DNA of 64,000 bases from Deminuibacter soli. Its GTDB lineage: Bacteria > Bacteroidota > Bacteroidia > Chitinophagales > Chitinophagaceae. Positions 18,608 to 27,739 of the stretch are shown here, piece after piece. Each line of letters starts with the position of its first letter. Within the stretch, counting starts at the first letter, position 1. The notes under the pieces were generated by a model, which had not been told where the DNA came from, did no database searches, and saw only the letters and a program-made list of their open reading frames with translations. The stretch spans positions 620,001 through 684,000 of the forward strand of contig NZ_QTJU01000002.1 of assembly GCF_003412455.1 (NCBI RefSeq). The letters are read 5' to 3'. The position numbers and the translations under genes were made by a program.

Positions 18608-18632
18608 ATTGATTAACCTGCTAATTGTTTTT

Positions 18633-18665
18633 GCAAGGCTCCCGGTAACGGGAGCTTTGCTTTTT
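18633..18665 (+). terminator. Terminator of hppD
   Basis: A 12-bp stem (arms 18633-18644 and 18649-18660, loop GTAA, one G-T pair) followed by five T. Confidence 0.9.
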
Positions 18666-18714
18666 AACGGATAAATTACACGCTTATATCGTATTATGCT
18701 ATAATTTCGGTTGT

Positions 18715-19470
18715 ATGAAGCGTATAATGTTCATGGGGATGCTGGTGTTACTGGCAATGCAGGCTATTAGTCAACAATCATTTTTCGACGCACAACGTTT
18801 TAACCCGCGTGTTGCACTGTCTATCAGGGCCAAAGAAGATACCCTGAAAAAACAGTTTGCAGCAGCAGGATTGGAATGGCCTGCGAAGCAGATATATGTA
18901 CGCTCATTTAAATACGACAGCCAGCTGGAAGTGTGGGTACGCAACAACACCAGCGAAGAATTCAAGCTGTTTAAAACATACAGGGTTTGCGCCATGGCCG
19001 GCGCACTTGGCCCCAAACGCCTGGCAGGTGATTACCAGGTGCCCGAAGGTTTTTACTACATTAACCAGTTTAATGCGAAAAGCAATTACCATTTGTCGCT
19101 GGGCTTAAACTACCCCAATGCTTCCGACAAAATACTGAGCGATTCATTACAGCCCGGCGGTGATATTTATATCCACGGCAGCTGTGTAACGGTAGGTTGT
19201 ATTCCTATCCAGGATGCGCCTATTGAAGAATTGTATATACTGGCTTCCTATGCCAAAGGAGCCGGTGAAGACTTTATTCCCGTACATATTTTCCCGATCC
19301 GCTTCAATAATCCCAAGAGTGTACAATACCTTGAAAAGGTAGCCAAAGACGACCAGGAATTACAGCGCTTTGCTGTTCGCCTCAAAGAAGTGTACGATTA
19401 TTTTGAGAAGGAAAAAAGAATCCCCGCCATCTCCATCAACAAGAAAGGGGAGTATGTAGTGATGAACTAG
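18715..19470 (+). CDS. Exported L,D-transpeptidase family protein (YkuD fold)
   Basis: A 251-residue protein with a signal peptide (MKRIMFMGMLVLLAMQAISQQ). The YkuD catalytic signature is visible as IYIHGSCVTVGCIPI, with His154 and the nucleophile Cys162. The overall type is that of YafK-like murein L,D-transpeptidases, which make or cut bonds to diaminopimelate in peptidoglycan. No PG-binding or LysM domain is present. It is a single gene between hppD and a MITE-like element. Confidence 0.88.
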   Translation: MKRIMFMGMLVLLAMQAISQQSFFDAQRFNPRVALSIRAKEDTLKKQFAAAGLEWPAKQIYVRSFKYDSQLEVWVRNNTSEEFKLFKTYRVCAMAGALGPKRLAGDYQVPEGFYYINQFNAKSNYHLSLGLNYPNASDKILSDSLQPGGDIYIHGSCVTVGCIPIQDAPIEELYILASYAKGAGEDFIPVHIFPIRFNNPKSVQYLEKVAKDDQELQRFAVRLKEVYDYFEKEKRIPAISINKKGEYVVMN

Positions 19471-19490
19471 GATGGTCATTATTGACTATT

Positions 19491-19660
19491 CAATGTCGTT
19501 TAGTTAAGTCACTGTTACACCGCTGCTTTTTCTTTGTAAGGTGCCTTAGGAAAAAATTGAACATTGAAACAATTGAACTATTTGAACCCCTCCGATCCAA
19601 CTTTACACTTCAAACGTTAAACCTGCGTACAACACTATTGAGCTAAACTAAACGACATTG
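19491..19660. mobile_element. MITE-like element with perfect 15-bp terminal inverted repeats
   Basis: CAATGTCGTTTAGTT at 19491-19505 is exactly reverse-complemented at 19646-19660. The 140-base interior has no coding sequence but contains 7-mers such as ATTGAAC and TTCAAAC. The element is flanked on both sides by ATTnACT-type words, a possible target. The ends match the element at 13353-13451. Confidence 0.65.
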
Positions 19661-19684
19661 ATTCACTATTCACCAGTGCTTCCT

Positions 19685-21718
19685 TTAACTCCGGTGCACT
19701 ACATAATGATGAATCGCTTCCTGGGAGGCGATGCGTGCTGTGCCGGGCTCGGTAACGATGGGTATGTTTTCGATGGTTTCGTTTAAACGCACGGCTTGTG
19801 TGTTGTCACTTAACTGTATCGATATAATATCGCTGATCTGCTTTTTAACGGCTGCATCGTATACCGGGAAACATACTTCAATGCGGTGATAAATGTTGCG
19901 GTTCATCCAGTCGGCACTGCCCATGTACATATCGGTATCGCCATTGTTGTGGAAAATGAAAATGCGGCCATGTTCCAGGTAGCGGTCTACAATGCGGGTA
20001 ACATGAATGTTTTCGCTCATACCCGGTACACCAGGCACCAGGCAGCAGATACTTCTCACAATCATGCGTACGGGAACGCCAGCGGTTGAGGCTTCGTACA
20101 ACTTTGCTATCAGTACCTTTTCTTCGAGGTTATTGAGTTTAATGGTAATGCCCGATGGCTTGCCTGCTTTGGCATTGGCAATCTCGCGGTCAACCAGGTT
20201 CAGGAAGGTTTGCTGCAGGTTAAACTGTGCCACCAGCAAATGCCTGAACTGCAGTTGCGGGTAATCGCCGGCATGCTTGCGGTAGGTAAGAAATATAAAC
20301 AGCAGTTCCATTTCCCTTGCAAGGTCTTTATTGGCGGTAAACAGGATATGGTCAGTATAAAACCGCGCGGTGCCTTCATTAAAGTTACCGGTAGCCAGTA
20401 AACAATAGTTCACGCTGCGGCCATCAATTTCCTTCTTCACCAGCGCTATTTTGGCATGCACTTTCAGGCCGGGTATGCTGTAGATAATCCGTATGCCTGC
20501 TGCCTTCATCTTCTTACCCCATTTCAGGTTGTTGGCCTCATCAAAACGGGCTTTCAGCTCAACAAATACCGTTACCTTTTTGCCATTGGCTGCTGCGCTG
20601 ATGAGGGCATTTACAATACGCGAATCGCGCGCAACGCGATAGAGGGTAACATAAATATCGGTAACCGCAGGATCGGTGGCTGCCTCATTAAAAAAGCGCA
20701 GCACCGGGTTGTACGATTGATAGGGCACATGCAATATGCGGTCGCCCTGTTGTATGCTGTTGAAAATGGAGGTGTCGTTGCTGAAATCGAGCCTTGCCTG
20801 CGGCCAGCGCTGGTAGCTGATGGCGCCGCTGTTGCTTACGGGCAAATCGTTCAGGTCTTTCAGGTTGTGGTGTGCACCGCCTGCTATCACACTGGCTTTT
20901 TCGAGGTGCAGCACATGCGTAATGGTTTGCAGTGCACGAAGCGGCAGGCCGGGTTCGTATAAAAAACGGGTGGCAAAACCCTGGTCACGCCTGGTTAGCT
21001 GGCGTTCTATTTTGGCAGCGAGATCACCATGGTACTCATCTTCCAGGTTCAGCTCTGCATCGCGGGTTATTTTGCAGTTCCAGGCGCCTTTTATTTCGCA
21101 GTGCTGAAAAAGATGCGGGAGGTGGAATTTGATGATGTCTTCGAGGAAAACGATATAACGCTTTCCATCTTTATCAACTGTTGCAAAGCGCGGCAATGTA
21201 TCGGAAGGCACATTTATGATAACCAGTTTCTCTTTCTTTTCCTGCTGCACCAGCACCATCAGGTACAGCTGGTTGTTGGCGGGGAAGAAGTGCGTACCCG
21301 ATGCCTTGAGCCATACGGGCTGCAAAAAACACAGTACCTGCGAGAAAAAATAATCGCTCAGTGCTTCACGGATAGGCTCCGGGAAATCGGAACGGTATAT
21401 TAAAATATTACCGGTATGTTCCAGTGCAGGTATCAGCACTTCACGCAGGGTAGTGCCGTATAAATGTTGTTGTGCGTCTATGCGGGTAAATATTTCAGCG
21501 AGCGCTTCATTGGCCTGCCGGTGTTCCTGCTTCAGGCGGGTGAGCGCCATTTGCACGGGTATGCGCACGCGGTAAAACTCATCGAGATTGGAAGAATAAA
21601 TCGACAGGAATTTGATGCGCTCGAGCAGGGGCACGTTTTCACGCGTTGCTTCCAGCAGCACCCGTTCGTTAAAGGAAAGCCAGCTGAGATCCCTGTGATA
21701 AAAATATTGATCAGTCAT
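19685..21718 (-). CDS. ppk1: Polyphosphate kinase 1
   Basis: A 677-residue enzyme that polymerises the gamma phosphate of ATP into polyphosphate. The N-terminal domain opens YFYHRDLSWLSFNERVL. The C-terminal phospholipase-D-like domains carry the autophosphorylated histidine in LKVHAKIALVKKE and the segment CLLATGNFNEGTARFYTDH. GSADWMNRN near the C-terminus is the second active-site motif. Length fits the family. It lies 37 bases downstream of the HD-PycTM gene on the same strand, so the two are probably one transcript. Confidence 0.97.
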   Translation of the reverse strand: MTDQYFYHRDLSWLSFNERVLLEATRENVPLLERIKFLSIYSSNLDEFYRVRIPVQMALTRLKQEHRQANEALAEIFTRIDAQQHLYGTTLREVLIPALEHTGNILIYRSDFPEPIREALSDYFFSQVLCFLQPVWLKASGTHFFPANNQLYLMVLVQQEKKEKLVIINVPSDTLPRFATVDKDGKRYIVFLEDIIKFHLPHLFQHCEIKGAWNCKITRDAELNLEDEYHGDLAAKIERQLTRRDQGFATRFLYEPGLPLRALQTITHVLHLEKASVIAGGAHHNLKDLNDLPVSNSGAISYQRWPQARLDFSNDTSIFNSIQQGDRILHVPYQSYNPVLRFFNEAATDPAVTDIYVTLYRVARDSRIVNALISAAANGKKVTVFVELKARFDEANNLKWGKKMKAAGIRIIYSIPGLKVHAKIALVKKEIDGRSVNYCLLATGNFNEGTARFYTDHILFTANKDLAREMELLFIFLTYRKHAGDYPQLQFRHLLVAQFNLQQTFLNLVDREIANAKAGKPSGITIKLNNLEEKVLIAKLYEASTAGVPVRMIVRSICCLVPGVPGMSENIHVTRIVDRYLEHGRIFIFHNNGDTDMYMGSADWMNRNIYHRIEVCFPVYDAAVKKQISDIISIQLSDNTQAVRLNETIENIPIVTEPGTARIASQEAIHHYVVHRS

Positions 21719-21755
21719 GCGTATTGCTTTGTACTGTTGGTTTGCGTGATAAATA

Positions 21756-23036
21756 TTATTTGGTTACCACCTGTGCGTACACGGTTGTAGCAATAGCAAA
21801 AGCCAGTACTGATGCAATAAGACCAAACATGAAAATATTATAGGCGATGCGCAGCAGCTTGTATTTTTTTCCGAGTACAACACCCTGTGCGTATACATCG
21901 CGGGTGAGGTTATCGTACAAAAAGTCTTTGTCATTCATTACAGCCTGCAAGCCTTTGGTGTATTCTTCCAGCTGCATTTTGTAGAAGTTGCCGAAGAACA
22001 GCAGGTTCACCTGGCGTTTGTCAATATCTTCCTGGGTAAAGGTACCTGCCGGTATTTTAGGCCTGGTTGACAGGATAGAGAGCACCATGGTGCTTACGCA
22101 AACTGTGAGCAGTAACATGGCCGGGATGGTTAAATGCGGATAATCTTCCAGCTTGCGCAGCAGCATGCTGAGCAGTACAGAAAGAATAATCGAATTCACC
22201 GTGATAAGGATGTGTGCCTTGTTATCGGCCATATCGCTCAGGCGCTGGTGGTTGTTGGAGGAGATGCGGAACATGGTTTCTATACCACGTTCGGGCTTGT
22301 TGTCTTTCGGTTGTTTTTTGTTGCCTGTTGCCTGCTTTTTGTCCTTGTCTTTACCATTGCCGTTGCCGTTGTGCTTGCCCGTTTTTTCTGCCGTTACTTT
22401 GTCGTTTTCTTCCGCATCATCTGCCTCGTGTTCTGCTTCTTTCTTCATCAGTTTCTCGAGTGTTTCCTGCTGTGCATGTCCCAGCAGCAGCTGGCAGTAA
22501 TCGGTAAAATAGGTATGTGCCTGTAAAAAGGCGATATTCTTTTTGCGCCATTCATCCTTGGTGAGTTCCACTTCCCGGATGGCTTCAATTTCTTTGCGCA
22601 GCAGTTTGTTTTTGGCCGGAAAATCACCGGTGCCCAGGTGAAACAGGTCAGCATCGCATACAATCTCTTCCAGCAGTCCGTTGGGCTGTTGCGGCATATG
22701 GGTGGCGAGTATGCATTTCTTTACCTGGTCAACCACGGCCGGGTCAACTTCTTTCTGGGTAAGAAAGGCTTCTGCTATGCCTGCGCCCCTGGTTTCATGC
22801 GTGGCAATATCGTTGCCGTTATTGCTGAAATAACCCAGGTCGTGAAAATAGGCTGCTGCCACTACGGTAAAAAAATCCTTGTCATCCAGCTGGTAGTGGT
22901 TGGCAATTTGTATTGCCGCATTCACAACATAATTGGTGTGATCCTGGTTATGGTATAACACTTTTGGGTTGTGATGATCGAAGTAAAAATCTGACACATA
23001 TTTTTCTACTTCCTGCAGCAACTTTTGATAATTCAT
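21756..23036 (-). CDS. HD-domain phosphohydrolase fused to a PycTM-type (DUF5706) membrane domain
   Basis: A 426-residue two-part protein. Residues about 5-190 form an HD hydrolase domain: HNQDHTNYV, FHDLGYF (His65-Asp66) and CDADLFHLG. Residues 200-250 are a hydrophilic Lys/Asn/Gly/Glu-rich linker. Residues about 255-426 match the DUF5706 domain, with NNHQRLSDMADNKAHILITV followed by two adjacent membrane helices and a third at the C-terminus. Stand-alone versions of this membrane domain are the effectors of Pycsar anti-phage systems. No cyclase gene is nearby. It is upstream of ppk1 in a likely operon. The HD substrate is unknown. Confidence 0.85.
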   Translation of the reverse strand: MNYQKLLQEVEKYVSDFYFDHHNPKVLYHNQDHTNYVVNAAIQIANHYQLDDKDFFTVVAAAYFHDLGYFSNNGNDIATHETRGAGIAEAFLTQKEVDPAVVDQVKKCILATHMPQQPNGLLEEIVCDADLFHLGTGDFPAKNKLLRKEIEAIREVELTKDEWRKKNIAFLQAHTYFTDYCQLLLGHAQQETLEKLMKKEAEHEADDAEENDKVTAEKTGKHNGNGNGKDKDKKQATGNKKQPKDNKPERGIETMFRISSNNHQRLSDMADNKAHILITVNSIILSVLLSMLLRKLEDYPHLTIPAMLLLTVCVSTMVLSILSTRPKIPAGTFTQEDIDKRQVNLLFFGNFYKMQLEEYTKGLQAVMNDKDFLYDNLTRDVYAQGVVLGKKYKLLRIAYNIFMFGLIASVLAFAIATTVYAQVVTK

Positions 23037-23097
23037 GTTCCGGGGCTGTTATTGGTTATGTTATAAAATTCGTGTTTTTTATTAATTTACATCTATA

Positions 23098-23955
23098 ATG
23101 ACGATAAAAAGAGTTGTACCTTTTATGCTATTGCTGGTAGCGCTGCTGGCTGCTACTGCCTGTTACCGCACTTCGTTCAGCAGTCCGCATGGTTATAACC
23201 TGGTTCGGCCAGACCGAACGGAGTTAAATTCCTCTTCCCTGGCAGAAATTTCGGGTATCGCGTTTCATGGCAGGTCGTTCGATACCTTCTATGCCATCAA
23301 CGATGAGCACGGAAAATTGTTCTACTTTACCCGGTCGAATCCCAAGCCCGTTTCTGCCAAATTCGGCCGTTCGGGTGATTACGAGGATGTAACGATTACA
23401 AAAGAAAAGGTGGTGGTGCTGAAAAGTGACGGAGAGTTGTTTGTTTTCCCGTTCAGCCTGGCGCACCAGACCGAAGTAGACAGCGCCGTAACCAAGGTGG
23501 CGCAGCTGCCCAAATCGGAGTACGAAGGCTTGTATGCAGACAGCACCGGCCGTTTGTATGTGTTGTGCAAACACTGCGAGGCAGACAATCCGAACAAGGC
23601 TATTACCGTGTACACGCTGGTACCCGACAGTGCTGCCACATACCGGTTGGATAAAACGATTTCCATTGATGTGAATATGATTAAAAAGCTGAGTGATGAA
23701 AAGCGCATGCGTTTTAATCCCAGCTGCCTGGCACAGCATCCCATTACCAAAGAATGGTACATCATTTCATCGGTGAACAAGCTGCTGGTAATTACCGATC
23801 CTGATTTTAACGTGAAGGAAGCCTATGCCCTGAAGCCCAACCTGTTCAGGCAACCCGAAGGACTGGCCTTTGACGCCAGGGGAAACATGTATATTACCAA
23901 TGAAGGAAAGGAAGATGAAGTAGCCGATTTGATGATGTTCCCCTACAAACCGTAA
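23098..23955 (+). CDS. SdiA-regulated-domain lipoprotein
   Basis: A 285-residue predicted lipoprotein. The N-terminus MTIKRVVPFMLLLVALLAATAC ends in a lipobox-like cysteine at residue 22. The rest forms beta-propeller-like repeats with SLAEISGIAFHGRSFDTFYAIN, EGLYADSTGRLYVL and QPEGLAFDARGNMYITNEG, typical of the SdiA-regulated (YjiK-like) family. Function is unknown in this family beyond the name. It is divergent from the HD-PycTM gene, with 61 AT-rich bases between the two start codons. Confidence 0.85.
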   Translation: MTIKRVVPFMLLLVALLAATACYRTSFSSPHGYNLVRPDRTELNSSSLAEISGIAFHGRSFDTFYAINDEHGKLFYFTRSNPKPVSAKFGRSGDYEDVTITKEKVVVLKSDGELFVFPFSLAHQTEVDSAVTKVAQLPKSEYEGLYADSTGRLYVLCKHCEADNPNKAITVYTLVPDSAATYRLDKTISIDVNMIKKLSDEKRMRFNPSCLAQHPITKEWYIISSVNKLLVITDPDFNVKEAYALKPNLFRQPEGLAFDARGNMYITNEGKEDEVADLMMFPYKP

Positions 23956-24018
23956 AGCAGGCGCCGGTGTCCCTGCCTGTGGCTGTGTCGCCACATTCAC
24001 CTTCTTCACCAATAATGA

Positions 24019-24040
24019 GCGGCTGTGAGTACACAGCCGC
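24019..24040. repeat. Hairpin of the GTG-AGGA-CAC family (loop AGTA)
   Basis: Perfect 9-bp stem GCGGCTGTG / CACAGCCGC with loop AGTA. It lies in the 126-base gap between two converging genes; there is no T-tract. Confidence 0.7.
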
Positions 24041-24081
24041 GGGCGACCTGGGTGAAATGCGCTTCGATCACTATTCACCGC

Positions 24082-26433
24082 TTAATCCAGCAGCACCGTT
24101 ACCCTTATTGCTTTAAGGCCCGATACGCCCTGCAGGTCTTCAAGATCGTGGTATTCGATGGTTTTATCGAGTATGTTTTGCTCCTGCAGGTACTGGATGT
24201 ATTTAATGTATTCGGTAGTATCGTTGTTGTTGTAATACACCAGTGCAATGGTGCCGGGTTGGGTAAGCCGTTCACCGGTTTTTTTGATGTGCACCTTGTC
24301 TATACGTTTTTTCACCACTTCATAGCGGATATTGTAAGCGCCTTCCACATCAAAGCGGCGTTCATCATTCCTGAAACTGATATCGATAGGGGTAGTATGT
24401 GCCAGTATCAGTTGCGTGGTGAACAATTGTTTTTCCATGCGTGGCAGCAGCTGGTGCGATAGCCTGGCAATTTCGGCCATGGACGTGATTTGCCACAGCC
24501 GCAGGTTATGCAGGTACAGCTGATCGAACTGTTTGCCGGGTGAAATAGACTGGCCGATGTAGATGTCGTATTCAATACCGTCTGTTCTGAATTTTTCGAA
24601 ATAATTGGGATAGGCCTGTTGCAGCGTGTCCTTTTGTTTTTCGAGGTAGTCGCTTACGGTTACGTTGATGAGCTGTATGGCATCTTCCAGTTTGCGGCGT
24701 TGCGTAAAAGCCTTGCCTGTAGCGGGGTTGATGGCTTCATCATACGCATTGATCACCGGTTCGGCGCTGGCATAATTGGCTTTAAAGTATTCCAGGAAGG
24801 GTTTTACTTCATTATCGAAAAAGCTGGTAAGGCGTATTTCTTCATCGGTAGTAAGATAATCGGAAATCCTGTTTTTCCATTTGTTGCACTTGTACAGCAT
24901 TTCATCAATCAGCGCCAGGGGCACCAGCTTGCGCAGCTGCTGCAGGGTTTCAGCGAGTATAGAGAAATGGGTAAACAAATCCTGCTGCAGCGAAAGGTTA
25001 CGCTCTACAGAGGAGTTGCGTATGTCTACCGCGCCATACAATGGATATACATCTTTGAAGAAGATATTGGCAATATCCTTTTTCACCTGCCCCTGTTCGC
25101 TGCGTACCATGTATTCCCACGCCACTTCGTTGAAACGCCATTCTACAGCGGGTTGCAGCGAAGTGAATTTTTCCTTGATGATGTTCTCAATGCCGTAGTT
25201 AAATTCATCGATACGGTGTTTAAGGATCTGTGCAATCAGTGGTATCACGTTTTCAAGCCTGGGCAGCAGCCTGTCGTGCAGGAATCTTTTCTGCTCTGTA
25301 GCCAGCTCCAGCAGCCCAACCAGTATATCGTTGTAATGAATGGGTATAATGAGGTAGCTGTTGTATCCTGCATCTTTCAGCGGCTGCAGAAAAGGATAAC
25401 GCGCCAGTGCTTCGGTATTGATACTGGGCACCAGCAATGGCTTGGGGTGGTCCACGTACTTCTTCAGCAGCATGCTGTAGCTGCTTTCTACCGCCCTGCA
25501 CGGGGTAACCGTTTTTACCAGCAAGCTGGTGTTGTTACGCTTGCTGTCGAGCACGAAATTGTCGTTTACCTTTAACAGCGGCAGGATACCGGTTTCTACG
25601 GCATTGTTCTGCAGCAGCGTTTTAATGGTAAGACTAACTGTTCTTACGTGTTCTTCGTGTGAAATATGCGCCACGCTAAGCAGGCTGTTGCGCAGCAGTT
25701 CAACGGCATGTGAGGCAGTAACATCAGTGATGTGTACAATGGAAAAGCCACTGAGCGAAAACATCGACAGGGGGATGATCTCCTGCAGCAGCGACAGGTT
25801 ATAGCCATTGTCTGAGTAATTGGTGAACAGCTCAAAATCAATCTCGGGCAAAGCCGTATCGCATTGTACATCTACAAACTGGGTATCCAGGTCCAGTTTA
25901 AAGTAACGCATCAGCCCGCTGTCTTTATCGCACATGGAATAGAGCATCTCGTTTTCTGTGGCCATCTGGTAGTTGTACAGCCGTTCCAGTATAAAACGGT
26001 AAATGTACTCCACGCGCCTTGCAGCGCGGGCCTCGTGCGAAATGCGGTCTATCGATTGCTTGAAATGGCAATCCTCGTCAAAAGCGATATTGTACAAGGC
26101 ATCCGAGCAGTAGAAGAGCTGGGGTGCGATGGGTACACTAAGACCAAACAACGATTTGTTGTCGTCTTTTACGAGTGGTGAAACAGTGTCCTGTATCAAC
26201 TCGAGCAGTGTGGAATATTGGCTGAGAACAGACAGGTCAATCTCTTCCTGCATCAGTTCAGGATGGCGTTCAAACCTGCGCAGGATAAAACGGTAAAGCG
26301 TTCCCTTGATACCTTTTTCCGACGCAATTCTTTCCTGCAGAAAACGGATATATTTCGTAAACGACACAACTGTTTTAATCGTGTTGTTTTGTTCGATCAC
26401 CACATCATCTATATGTAACATCCCTGCTTTCAT
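24082..26433 (-). CDS. GAF-domain protein of unknown function
   Basis: A 783-residue cytoplasmic protein without signal peptide or membrane helix. A GAF-like domain is visible around residues 320-410 (YNSYLIIPIHYNDILVGLLE). The remainder is largely helical, and the last 150 residues, including VEGAYNIRYEVVKKRIDKVH, look like a separate alpha/beta domain. I recognise no catalytic motif. It starts 7 bases after the aspartokinase gene, so it is probably cotranscribed with cystathionine beta-synthase and aspartokinase. Large GAF proteins of this type occur in other Bacteroidota, but I cannot name a role. Confidence 0.75.
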   Translation of the reverse strand: MKAGMLHIDDVVIEQNNTIKTVVSFTKYIRFLQERIASEKGIKGTLYRFILRRFERHPELMQEEIDLSVLSQYSTLLELIQDTVSPLVKDDNKSLFGLSVPIAPQLFYCSDALYNIAFDEDCHFKQSIDRISHEARAARRVEYIYRFILERLYNYQMATENEMLYSMCDKDSGLMRYFKLDLDTQFVDVQCDTALPEIDFELFTNYSDNGYNLSLLQEIIPLSMFSLSGFSIVHITDVTASHAVELLRNSLLSVAHISHEEHVRTVSLTIKTLLQNNAVETGILPLLKVNDNFVLDSKRNNTSLLVKTVTPCRAVESSYSMLLKKYVDHPKPLLVPSINTEALARYPFLQPLKDAGYNSYLIIPIHYNDILVGLLELATEQKRFLHDRLLPRLENVIPLIAQILKHRIDEFNYGIENIIKEKFTSLQPAVEWRFNEVAWEYMVRSEQGQVKKDIANIFFKDVYPLYGAVDIRNSSVERNLSLQQDLFTHFSILAETLQQLRKLVPLALIDEMLYKCNKWKNRISDYLTTDEEIRLTSFFDNEVKPFLEYFKANYASAEPVINAYDEAINPATGKAFTQRRKLEDAIQLINVTVSDYLEKQKDTLQQAYPNYFEKFRTDGIEYDIYIGQSISPGKQFDQLYLHNLRLWQITSMAEIARLSHQLLPRMEKQLFTTQLILAHTTPIDISFRNDERRFDVEGAYNIRYEVVKKRIDKVHIKKTGERLTQPGTIALVYYNNNDTTEYIKYIQYLQEQNILDKTIEYHDLEDLQGVSGLKAIRVTVLLD

Positions 26434-26440
26434 AGCATGT

Positions 26441-27697
26441 TTATTTATACAAAACCTGTACGGTTTGTTTTGTTTGCTGTACCAGCACCTGTTCTTTGCC
26501 TGCCGTCATAGCGGTAAGAATAGCTGCATTGTAATGCCTGATGGTTAACAGCGACAATTCTTTTTCGAGCTGCACATCAAACACTGCGCTGGCTGCTGCG
26601 GCCAGCTGTTCTATTTTATCGGCCCGGTTATCCAAACATACCTGCAGGCTGATAGCGCCTGTTTGTATGAGGCTGGGCTGTATATTCAGCTCGCTGAACA
26701 AGGTATACAACCTGCTTACCGCAGCTTCCCCGATAAAGGAAAAATCCTGGCTGCGCAGGTGCAGCAATACCTGGTTGTTTTTTACCACTACAATGGGCGG
26801 CAGGTTTTTTACTGCCTTGCTGCTGATTACAGTACCCGGCAGTGCGCTGTTTAAAAAACATTTTACGTGCAGGGGAATGCCTTTGTTTTGCAGGGGTTTG
26901 ATGGTCTTGGGGTGAATAACCTGTGCACCGTAATAGGCCATTTCAATTACCTCGTTAAAACTAAGCGCTGCCAGAAACTGTGCATCGGGAAAAGCTTTGG
27001 GGTCGGCGCTCATGACGCCTTCCACATCTTTCCAGATGGTTAAGCTTTCCGCATCGAGTATATTGGCAAATATGGCGGCTGTGTAATCACTGCCTTCCCT
27101 GCCCAGGGTGGTGCTTTCGTTTTCATCGGTGGCGCCAATAAAACCCTGTGTTACATACAGGGCGCCAGGCTGCGCTTCAATGGCATCAAGGGTTTTGGCG
27201 GTTGTATAACCCCAATTGATGTTGGCGCTGCGGAAATGGCTATCGGTGCGGATAATATCCCGCACATCCAACCATTCGTTGGCCAAACCGGTCTCAGCCA
27301 GGTAGTGGCTTACGATAGCTGTGCTTAACAATTCACCGATACAAACCACCTGGTCGTAATAATAATCAAACCCGCGCACCGGCTTATCGTGCAGCAACCA
27401 TTCCACTTCCGTGAAAAAGTCAGACAGCTGGGCCAGGCATGCGTTAAACTGTGTTACCAGCAGGTATTTGGCTGTGGTGAGGTGCTGTTGTTTAATTACG
27501 TTGAACAACTGCAATGCCTCGTCTTTTTTTCCTGCATAAAATGCTTCAGCTACTTTTTCGAGCGCATTGGTGGTTTTACCCATGGCCGAAACAATAATCA
27601 CCAGCGGTTGCTGGTGGTGTTCTTTTACAATCCGGGCCATCTGCTGTATCCGCTCCACACTGTTCACACTTGCCCCGCCAAACTTGAATACTTTCAT
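26441..27697 (-). CDS. lysC: Aspartate kinase
   Basis: A 418-residue monofunctional aspartokinase, first enzyme of the lysine, methionine and threonine pathway. It starts MKVFKFGGASVNSVERI (the KFGG substrate motif). IIVSAMGKTTNALEKV and TLGREGSDYTAAIFA are the kinase signatures. The C-terminal 130 residues form the regulatory ACT region. It is 42 bases downstream of the cystathionine beta-synthase gene and 7 bases before the GAF gene. Confidence 0.95.
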   Translation of the reverse strand: MKVFKFGGASVNSVERIQQMARIVKEHHQQPLVIIVSAMGKTTNALEKVAEAFYAGKKDEALQLFNVIKQQHLTTAKYLLVTQFNACLAQLSDFFTEVEWLLHDKPVRGFDYYYDQVVCIGELLSTAIVSHYLAETGLANEWLDVRDIIRTDSHFRSANINWGYTTAKTLDAIEAQPGALYVTQGFIGATDENESTTLGREGSDYTAAIFANILDAESLTIWKDVEGVMSADPKAFPDAQFLAALSFNEVIEMAYYGAQVIHPKTIKPLQNKGIPLHVKCFLNSALPGTVISSKAVKNLPPIVVVKNNQVLLHLRSQDFSFIGEAAVSRLYTLFSELNIQPSLIQTGAISLQVCLDNRADKIEQLAAAASAVFDVQLEKELSLLTIRHYNAAILTAMTAGKEQVLVQQTKQTVQVLYK

Positions 27698-27739
27698 CTT
27701 TATTCCAACTGTTTTAACGCAATTCCTGATTAATACCGG

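Noticed and set aside
21756-23036. Complete Pycsar defence system
   Set aside because: Only the membrane effector-type domain is present, fused to an HD domain; no uridylate or cytidylate cyclase gene is nearby.
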